Source of the DNA: JBDRGX01 sp043817485 [NCBI: bacterium]
GTDB taxonomy: Bacteria > JBDRGX01
Length of the DNA stretch: 11,285 bases
NCBI GenBank assembly: GCA_043817485.1
Contig: JBDRGX010000093.1
Span: forward strand, 1 to 11,285
Direction: 5' to 3'
The notes beneath the pieces were generated by a model. That model worked only from the letters and a program-made list of their open reading frames with translations. It was not told the origin of the DNA and searched no databases. Both the position numbers and the translations under genes were made by a program. Positions 7,137 to 11,285 of the stretch are shown here, piece by piece; positions within the stretch are counted from its first letter, which is position 1, and each line of letters opens with the position of its first letter.

Positions 7137-7487
7137 AAAAGCATTTTTATATAAATCAATTTTATCATTTTCTATGCTTATCACATCAAATCTACAGGAC
7201 TTACCAAAACATTTTTTTTCTTGTAAATAAAAAATAGCTGATTTGACAAGATGATTTTTTTTACGAATAGTAATTGCTTCCATAGGCATTCCATATTTAT
7301 TTGAAGTACGAAACTTAACTTCTACAAAAACTATAGTTTCTTTATCTAAAGCAATAATATCAATTTCTCCATAACGAGAAAAACGAAAATTTTTTTCTAA
7401 AATAATATAGCCATTTTTTTCAAGAAAATTAACAGCAATATTTTCTCCATACTTACCTTTATTTTTACGATTTTGAAATTGTTCCAC
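7116..7487 (-). CDS. yraN: YraN/UPF0102 family endonuclease-like protein
   Basis: Small protein of the UPF0102 family with a RecB/Holliday-junction-resolvase-like nuclease fold. Its cellular role is poorly defined. The family pattern is complete: KGKYGENIAVNFLEKNGYIIL (10-30), N-F-R, GEIDIIA (40-46), FVEVKFR (54-60), G-M-P-M-E-A-I and C-terminal RFDVISIE. E15, D43, E56 and K58 would form the metal/nuclease site. The length of 123 aa is typical. The start is GTG at 7487. An in-frame TGA lies two codons upstream, so no earlier start is possible, and no strong ribosome site is visible. The first 23 nt overlap the 3' end of the macro-Nudix gene in another frame, which suggests translational coupling. 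The 3' end overlaps the convergent glycosyltransferase by 21 nt. Confidence 0.93.
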   Translation of the reverse strand: MEQFQNRKNKGKYGENIAVNFLEKNGYIILEKNFRFSRYGEIDIIALDKETIVFVEVKFRTSNKYGMPMEAITIRKKNHLVKSAIFYLQEKKCFGKSCRFDVISIENDKIDLYKNAFLTESLY

Positions 7488-8406
7488 TTTTCATCCAATC
7501 ATTAATAACTTTCTTATGATCAAAAGCCATATTTTCAGGTAATTCATTAAAATTAAATTCATTTACTTTTTGAGCATCAGATTGAGCTTTTATTTTCCCT
7601 TTACAGGAAACTATAAAAACAGTAGTAATAGTATGGAATCTTGGATCTCTATTAGGAGCAGAATAAGTATGAAATTGTTCTAATGTTTCAATTTCTAAAT
7701 TAGTTTCTTCTTTAACTTCTCTTATAATTGCTTGTTCTAAACTTTCTCCATATTCTACAAAACCACCTGGTAATGCCCAACCAAAAGGAGGATTTTTTCT
7801 TTCAATAAGAATAATTTTATCATCTTTTTTAATAATAGCATCAACAGTAGGCAAAGGATATTTAAAAATTTTGTTTTGAATAGTTTTTAAATGTTCTACA
7901 ATTACATTTTGAAATATTTTATAAGATTTTTCATCATACAAAACATAAACTATTTTTTTTAAAAAATCAGAATTTTGACAAAAAAAGATGGCTTCTTCAA
8001 TTAAAATTTTAGCAGTTTGTTCTTTTGAAAACTTTCCTACTCCACAACCTAATGCTGGAAAAGCAATAGAGGTAATATTATTTTCTTTTACTACTTTAAA
8101 ACTATTTTTTGTAGATTCTCTAATGATATTTTCATTAGTAATAAAATCCATTCCCATAGTAGCAGCATGAATAATATATTTAGCTTTTAATTTTCCTCCA
8201 CTTGTTATTACTGCTTCTCCAATTTTAATAGGTGCTAATTTATTTGCTTCTTCCTGAACTTTAAATCCAGCTTTATTTCTAATTTTCAAAGCAAGCCCAC
8301 CACCCATAACAAGTTTATTATTAGCTGAATTTACAATAGCATCCAGTTCTTGTAAAATGATATCGCCTTGTATTATTTCTATTAAAGTATGATTTATTTG
8401 CAACAT
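7465..8406 (-). CDS. Macro domain - Nudix hydrolase fusion (predicted ADP-ribose handling enzyme)
   Basis: One 313-aa chain carries two ADP-ribose modules. Residues 1 to about 172 are a macro domain: IIQGDI (11-16), VNSANNKLVMGGGLALKI (25-42), YIIHAAT (77-83) and the loop FPALGCGVGKFS (116-127). Residues about 183-305 are a Nudix domain. Its box G215-x5-E221-x7-R229-E230-V-K-E233-E234 is intact, and PPFGWALPGGFVEYGE precedes and enters it. The following APNRDPRFHTITTVF (250-264) is typical of ADP-ribose pyrophosphatases. The macro loop GGGLALKI lacks the Asp of the MacroD/YmdB pattern GGGGVDGAI and looks closer to Af1521-like binders. Expected role: bind or release ADP-ribose, then cleave it to AMP and ribose-5-phosphate. 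It starts 4 nt after the thyX stop and overlaps yraN by 23 nt. The domain calls are firm. The combined reaction is inferred. Confidence 0.9.
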   Translation of the reverse strand: MLQINHTLIEIIQGDIILQELDAIVNSANNKLVMGGGLALKIRNKAGFKVQEEANKLAPIKIGEAVITSGGKLKAKYIIHAATMGMDFITNENIIRESTKNSFKVVKENNITSIAFPALGCGVGKFSKEQTAKILIEEAIFFCQNSDFLKKIVYVLYDEKSYKIFQNVIVEHLKTIQNKIFKYPLPTVDAIIKKDDKIILIERKNPPFGWALPGGFVEYGESLEQAIIREVKEETNLEIETLEQFHTYSAPNRDPRFHTITTVFIVSCKGKIKAQSDAQKVNEFNFNELPENMAFDHKKVINDWMKSGTISKS

Positions 8407-8410
8407 ATTT

Positions 8411-9145
8411 TTACTTTATTTTTATGATTTCTTCTTTTAAAGGATATTTGCCACAAGTAAATTCTTTAGATTCTGGACAATATCCTAAACTTTCACATTT
8501 TGCTCCTGCATTAGAAAATATACTTGAAAGTTGTTCTTGACATATTTTCAACATTTGATTTGCTAAATTTCTAATTTCCCATTGTGCTCGCAAACAACAT
8601 CTTTGTTTGAAAAAATTTATAAGTTCTCGACAATTCATTGTTACTACTATTTTTGTTTCTACTGCTTGAGGTAATACAAACCTTGCTTCTTCATTTGCTT
8701 TTTCGCCAATTCTATTTTTTTCTTTAAATCTTGCTATAATTTTATTATAACTTTTTTGAATTTGCTCCATTATGTTTATAAATTCATTTTTTAACACTTC
8801 ATCTTCTTCTATTGAAGGAGGTATAATATAAGCAAATTTTTCTTCTTTTACATATCTTTGGCTTTGTTGAGAATAAGAAGCAATTCTATGTCTTACTAAT
8901 TGATGAGTAAGAGCCCTAGATACTCCTTCTATGGCAAAAGTAAATTTCACATGTTCTAAAGGACTTTCATGACCAGAAGCAACAATTTTTTCAACAAATT
9001 TTTTTTGCTCTTCTATAGATTTTGTATTATCTTCAAAAATATCACCAGCAAATTTAGCAGAATAACATTGTCTACAAGCAACATATATAAGTGAATTTGC
9101 ATTTTGTGTCATTTCTAATAGAGATACATTTAATTTAGATTGCAT
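8411..9145 (-). CDS. thyX: FAD-dependent thymidylate synthase
   Basis: Makes dTMP from dUMP using methylene-THF as carbon donor and FAD/NAD(P)H as reductant, replacing ThyA. The signature RHRx7S is present as R85-H86-R87-IASYSQQ-S95, followed by QRY (96-98). SGHESPLEHVKFTFAIEGVSR (57-77) and the ALTHQLVRHR lead-in are typical, as is the RCCLRAQWEIRNLANQM dUMP/FAD-site helix (182-198). The C-terminal tail has three cysteines, C217, C223 and C231, in CESLGYCPESKEFTCGKYP. Such tails occur in some anaerobe ThyX proteins and might bind metal. The 244-aa length is normal. AGGAG lies just before the ATG at 9145. It is the first gene of a compact operon with the macro-Nudix fusion and yraN. Confidence 0.97.
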   Translation of the reverse strand: MQSKLNVSLLEMTQNANSLIYVACRQCYSAKFAGDIFEDNTKSIEEQKKFVEKIVASGHESPLEHVKFTFAIEGVSRALTHQLVRHRIASYSQQSQRYVKEEKFAYIIPPSIEEDEVLKNEFINIMEQIQKSYNKIIARFKEKNRIGEKANEEARFVLPQAVETKIVVTMNCRELINFFKQRCCLRAQWEIRNLANQMLKICQEQLSSIFSNAGAKCESLGYCPESKEFTCGKYPLKEEIIKIK

Positions 9146-9177
9146 AAATAACTCCTACATTATTTAAACTAATATTT

Positions 9178-9248
9178 GAATTTTTTTAAAATATGAGTTA
9201 CAATTTAACTAAAAATGGTCATAAAGTCAAGAATTTTTTTAAAATATG
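9178..9248. repeat. 18-bp direct repeat pair
   Basis: GAATTTTTTTAAAATATG occurs identically at 9178-9195 and 9231-9248. Weaker similarity continues after each copy (a TTAC element, then a TAAAAATG-like stretch). The unit is 53 bp, so this looks like a short tandem duplication. The two copies flank the predicted thyX promoter, so the duplication may have altered promoter context. Confidence 0.75.
9202..9230 (-). promoter_or_regulatory. Candidate promoter for thyX operon
   Basis: On the minus strand, TTGACT (9230-9225) and TAAATT (9207-9202) are spaced 17 bp apart. This would give a leader of about 50 nt before the thyX ATG. The -10 box is only a partial match. Confidence 0.4.
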
Positions 9249-9278
9249 TGATTACTAAATAAAAATGTTAATTTTTTG

Positions 9279-9337
9279 TTAAAGGATAATCTTTTATAAA
9301 AGGTATCATAAATGCAATTTAAAATAATATCCTTTAA
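9279..9337. repeat. 10-bp perfect inverted repeat
   Basis: TTAAAGGATA (9279-9288) is the exact reverse complement of TATCCTTTAA (9328-9337). A second shorter pair, AGGTAT (9301-9306) with ATACCT (9337-9342), partly competes with it. The 39-nt loop and lack of a U-tract argue against a terminator. An operator pair or a structured RNA is possible. Confidence 0.5.
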
Positions 9338-9399
9338 TACCTATTATTAAAGAATGATTACCATGTGGGGTCATAAACCAAACATTTTTTTAAAAAATC

Positions 9400-9429
9400 T
9401 TGACAAATGTAAAACAATAATCATATACG
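9400..9429 (+). promoter_or_regulatory. Candidate promoter for LolA-like gene
   Basis: A perfect TTGACA (9400-9405) is followed by TATACG (9424-9429) with an 18-bp spacer. This would start transcription about 45 nt before the ATG, ahead of its AGGAG site. The -35 is strong and the -10 is imperfect. Confidence 0.5.
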
Positions 9430-9480
9430 ATAAAAAAAGTTACTTAAAAATATAAATAAAAATTAGGAGAAACATAAAAA

Positions 9481-10188
9481 ATGTTAAAAAAAATAAAATT
9501 AATAGGAATAATTGGATTTTTAATGATTGGATTTTCTTTTGGAGAAGAAATAGAAAAGATTTTAAAAAAAGTTGAAGAAAATAGTAACAAAATAAATACA
9601 ATGAAAGCAAAAATGATAATTAGCACAAGATATGAGAATAAAAAAAATGCAACAATGGTGCAAGAAGTTAATTACTTGTCTAAAAAACCAGATAAAATAA
9701 AAATGGAAATGCTAAAGCCAATGAAACAAACAATTGTATATAATGGAAATATAATGTATATGAAAAATCCCATGGATGGAAAAATAATAAAACAAGAAAT
9801 GCCTAAAGGTTCTGAAACTGAAATTTTTGATTTTGATAAAAATATCAAAAAAATGATAGATGGAAAAGAAATTGTTTTGAAAAAAACTATTATTCCAGAA
9901 AAAAAATATGTATTAGAAAGTAAATTTAAGCAAAATACAGAGGAAATGAGAACAGAAATGATAATTAATGCAGAAAATGGAACAGTAGAAGGAATAGAAA
10001 TTTTTGATAAAAATGAAAAAAAAATATCTGTTATAAAAATGGAATATAAATACTTTAAAAATGTTTGGGTTCCCGTGAAAATGATAAATACAATAATTAT
10101 AAATGAAAATAATTTAGTGTCTGAAGTTTTGTGGAAAAATATATCTATTAATTTTGAAATCGGAAATGAAGAATTTATATTAGAATAG
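9481..10188 (+). CDS. LolA-like outer-membrane lipoprotein-sorting family protein (exported)
   Basis: Predicted periplasmic protein. MLKKIKLIGIIGFLMIGFSFG is a clear Sec signal with a charged start, a hydrophobic core and cleavage probably after G21. No lipobox cysteine is present. The mature part begins with a helix (EIEKILKKVEENSNKINTMKAKM), followed by strands of alternating polarity such as VNYLSKKPDKIKMEMLKPM, QTIVYNGNIMYMKNP and MEYKYFKNVWVPVKM. This order is typical of LolA/LolB-fold proteins of the 'outer membrane lipoprotein-sorting' type, which carry lipoproteins or lipids through the periplasm. The protein is rich in Lys and Met. AGGAG (9465-9469) lies 11 nt before the ATG. It has its own candidate promoter and is followed by aroQ after 74 bp. 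It could be a lipoprotein carrier or a more divergent LolA-fold protein. The fold assignment is moderate and the cargo is unknown. Confidence 0.68.
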   Translation: MLKKIKLIGIIGFLMIGFSFGEEIEKILKKVEENSNKINTMKAKMIISTRYENKKNATMVQEVNYLSKKPDKIKMEMLKPMKQTIVYNGNIMYMKNPMDGKIIKQEMPKGSETEIFDFDKNIKKMIDGKEIVLKKTIIPEKKYVLESKFKQNTEEMRTEMIINAENGTVEGIEIFDKNEKKISVIKMEYKYFKNVWVPVKMINTIIINENNLVSEVLWKNISINFEIGNEEFILE

Positions 10189-10201
10189 GTTTTAATATTA
10201 A

Positions 10202-10250
10202 AAATACGAATATCGAAGCACGAAACAAATTCAATTGAAAACTTTTAAAA
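10202..10250 (+). repeat. Intergenic repeat, copy 1 (upstream of aroQ)
   Basis: It consists of two blocks. Block A is AAATACGAATATCGAA followed by GCACGAAACAAA (10202-10229). Block B is CAATTGAAAACTTTTAAAA (10232-10250). Block A recurs at 10914-10941 with three mismatches, and block B recurs at 10960-10978 with one mismatch. It occupies nearly all of the gap between the LolA-like gene and aroQ and ends 12 nt before the aroQ ATG. Confidence 0.8.
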
Positions 10251-10262
10251 TGTGAGAAAAAT

Positions 10263-10709
10263 ATGAATATTTTAATAATTCATGGGCCAAATTTAAATCT
10301 TTTAGGAACAAGAGAAAAAAATATTTATGGAAATAAAACTTTGGAAGAAATAAATGAAATATTGCAAAATGAAGCAAAAAAATATGAAGTAAATTTAAAA
10401 ATTTTTCAATCAAATTGTGAAGGAGAAATAATAGATTTTATTCATAAACATATTGATTGGGCAAATACCTTAATTATAAATCCAGGTGCTTATACGCATA
10501 CAAGCATAGCTATTAGAGATGCAATTTTAGGAACAGGTATTTCTACAATTGAAGTTCATCTTTCTAATATTTATAAAAGAGAAGATTTTAGACAAATATC
10601 ATTTATTTCTGACATTGCAAGGGGAACTATTGCTGGGTTTGGTTATTATGGTTATATTTTAGCTTTAATGGCTGCAATTGATAGCAACAATAACTCATTT
10701 ACAAGTTAA
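10263..10709 (+). CDS. aroQ: 3-dehydroquinate dehydratase, type II
   Basis: Third step of the shikimate pathway: trans-dehydration of 3-dehydroquinate to 3-dehydroshikimate by a dodecameric flavodoxin-like enzyme. The whole active site is visible: HGPNLNLLGTRE (7-18) with R17, catalytic Y22 in IYG, QSNCEGEIIDFIH (49-61), N73 in NPGAYTHTS (73-81), E97 and catalytic H99 in IEVHLSN, and R110 in REDFRQIS. The length of 148 aa is standard for type II. The ribosome site is weak (GTGAG about 6 nt before the ATG), and repeat copy 1 lies immediately upstream. It may be transcribed with the LolA-like gene 74 bp upstream, or from within the repeat. No other aro gene is present. Confidence 0.98.
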   Translation: MNILIIHGPNLNLLGTREKNIYGNKTLEEINEILQNEAKKYEVNLKIFQSNCEGEIIDFIHKHIDWANTLIINPGAYTHTSIAIRDAILGTGISTIEVHLSNIYKREDFRQISFISDIARGTIAGFGYYGYILALMAAIDSNNNSFTS

Positions 10710-10886
10710 CATATAATACTAAAATACATCAAAGAAAATCCGAAATCCGAAACAAATTTCAATAACCAAAATTTGAAAAAAATTTTCAATTTAAAATAAA
10801 TTCGAATGTTCAAAACAAAAAAATACATAAAAAAAATTTCGAAAAACAAATATCATATTTTTAATCCAAAATTATAAACATTTCAA

Positions 10887-10905
10887 TTCGTTCCATAGGA
10901 ACGAA
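10887..10905. repeat. Perfect 8-bp hairpin, REP-like
   Basis: TTCGTTCC (10887-10894) and GGAACGAA (10898-10905) are exact reverse complements around a 3-nt loop ATA. It is followed by ATATTGGTAAATACG, which leads into repeat block A. The stem is more GC-rich than its setting, and no T-tract follows on either strand, so it is not a typical terminator. A compact hairpin with a nearby GGTA resembles REP-type elements mobilised by RAYT/IS200-like transposases. That link is inference. Confidence 0.6.
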
Positions 10906-10913
10906 ATATTGGT

Positions 10914-10978
10914 AAATACGAATATCGAAATTCGAAACAAAAAAAGAGTGAAAGATATACAATTGCAAACTTTTAAAA
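10914..10978 (+). repeat. Intergenic repeat, copy 2 (upstream of the HEPN gene)
   Basis: Block A spans 10914-10941 and matches copy 1 at 25 of 28 positions. Block B (CAATTGCAAACTTTTAAAA, 10960-10978) matches at 18 of 19. The blocks are separated by 18 bp here but by 2 bp in copy 1, so the spacing is variable while the blocks are conserved. This copy lies 31 nt before the HEPN start codon. Confidence 0.8.
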
Positions 10979-11009
10979 AATACTTAAAGTGATAATAGGG
11001 GCGAGAGAG

Positions 11010-11285
11010 ATGATAAAAGAAGAACATATCAATTATTGGCGCGAAAGTGCTCGACACGATATTGAAGCTGCTGAAGGTATATTTGATTCAAAAAGATATG
11101 ATTGGTGTTTATTTGTGGGACATTTAGCATTAGAAAAAATTTTGAAGGCGGTATTCGTCGATAGAAATGATAATAATATGCCTCCAAAAATTCATAATCT
11201 TGTAAGATTAGCAGAATTATCTAAAATAGAAATAGATGACGAGCAGAAATTCCTTTTAGACAAAATAAATGATTTTAATATTCAG
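11010..11285 (+). CDS. HEPN-domain protein, 3' end outside the window
   Basis: An open frame from ATG at 11010 runs 92 codons to the window edge without a stop. AGGGG (10997-11001) lies 8 nt before the ATG. The start MIKEEHINYWRESARHDIEA, then RYDWCLFVGHLALEKILKAVFV (29-50) and PPKIHNLVRLAELSKIEIDDEQ (58-79), match the HEPN family (PF05168 type), an all-helical domain often paired with a minimal nucleotidyltransferase (MNT) in toxin-antitoxin-like modules. Usually about 130 aa long, so roughly 40 residues are missing. The RNase R-x4-6-H motif of HepT toxins, normally near the C-terminus, is not in the visible part. Codons such as GCG, GTC, GAC, GAG and CGC are more frequent than in the housekeeping genes, consistent with transfer. 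Function as toxin or nucleic-acid binder is unproven. Confidence 0.82.
   Translation, partial: MIKEEHINYWRESARHDIEAAEGIFDSKRYDWCLFVGHLALEKILKAVFVDRNDNNMPPKIHNLVRLAELSKIEIDDEQKFLLDKINDFNIQ

Larger units (their letters stand above)
9146..9480. other. Divergent regulatory region between thyX and the LolA-like gene
   Basis: This 335-bp gene-free stretch contains outward-facing candidate promoters for both flanking genes, an 18-bp direct repeat, a 10-bp perfect inverted repeat with a 39-nt loop, and two copies of GGTCATAAA (9217-9225 and 9369-9377). The first of those copies lies in the thyX promoter spacer. The second lies about 23 bp upstream of the -35 for the LolA-like gene. I see no tRNA, no small ORF with a ribosome site and no known riboswitch. 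The repeated elements could be operators or a structured leader. Confidence 0.45.
10710..11009. repeat. Repeat-filled intergenic region between aroQ and the HEPN gene
   Basis: These 300 bp hold no gene. Most of the stretch is built of degenerate CGAAA-type repeats. AATCCGAAATCCGAAACAAA with a following TTTCAAT (about 10737-10763) is a short internal duplication akin to copy 1. AAATTCGAATGTTC followed by AAAACAAA lies near 10798-10821, and AATTTCGAAAAACAAATATC lies near 10836-10855. A perfect hairpin and a full block A/block B copy follow. No terminator for aroQ is apparent. The pattern suggests a family of dispersed non-coding repeats. Confidence 0.65.

Noticed and set aside
9279-9342. Rho-independent terminator
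   Set aside because: The stem is AT-rich with a 39-nt loop and no T-tract, and it lies upstream of both flanking genes, where no transcript should end.
10231-10413. Minus-strand 60-codon open frame over aroQ
   Set aside because: It lies antisense to a certain gene, with low-complexity composition.
10710-11009. CRISPR-like array from the CGAAA repeats
   Set aside because: The units are degenerate and of irregular length and spacing. There are no uniform spacers and no cas genes.
10872-11057. Minus-strand 61-codon open frame
   Set aside because: It overlaps the repeat region and the HEPN start, is very rich in Phe/Ile/Ser from AT-rich sequence, and has no ribosome site.

Overview
The window is strongly AT-rich and gene-dense. 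It comes from a diderm bacterium. The evidence for an outer membrane is an LptE-like LPS-assembly lipoprotein, a LolA-fold periplasmic protein and an envelope-type GlmU-like enzyme. The standard bacterial code fits every gene, and Shine-Dalgarno sites are mostly clear (GGAG, AGGAG). The low GC, the 'alternative GlmU', ThyX, type II dehydroquinase and a family of CGAAAC-rich intergenic repeats suggest an uncultured candidate-phylum lineage. I cannot name the phylum from sequence alone.

Left part (1-2600, minus strand): purH and accD form a two-gene operon followed 5 nt later by tRNA-Pro(CGG). A plausible purH promoter lies in the divergent intergenic region. Next (2600-4740, plus strand): lptE, which has a TTG start, and an alternative-type glmU form an envelope operon. 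Then comes tRNA-Asn(GTT) with its own near-consensus promoter.

Centre (4883-7136, plus strand): a solitary UroD/MtaA-type methyltransferase-family gene sits directly after tRNA-Asn. Its codon choice looks less AT-biased than that of its neighbours, so it may be a transferred gene. It is followed by a GT4-type glycosyltransferase. The glycosyltransferase converges on, and overlaps by 21 nt, the end of a tight minus-strand operon, thyX - macro/Nudix fusion - yraN (9145 to 7116). The fusion joins an ADP-ribose-binding macro domain to an ADP-ribose-pyrophosphatase-like Nudix domain and is the most interesting single protein here.

Right part (9146-11285): a 335-bp divergent regulatory region holds an 18-bp direct repeat and a 10-bp inverted repeat. 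It is followed on the plus strand by a LolA-like exported protein and by aroQ (type II 3-dehydroquinase). Around aroQ lie copies of a two-block intergenic repeat, plus a perfect REP-like hairpin. The last feature is the start of a HEPN-domain gene, cut by the window edge, whose base use differs from the housekeeping genes.

Most of the window is housekeeping (fatty acid, purine, thymidylate and shikimate biosynthesis; LPS and envelope). The accessory signals are the macro-Nudix fusion, the UroD-like gene by the tRNA, the repeat family and the HEPN gene.
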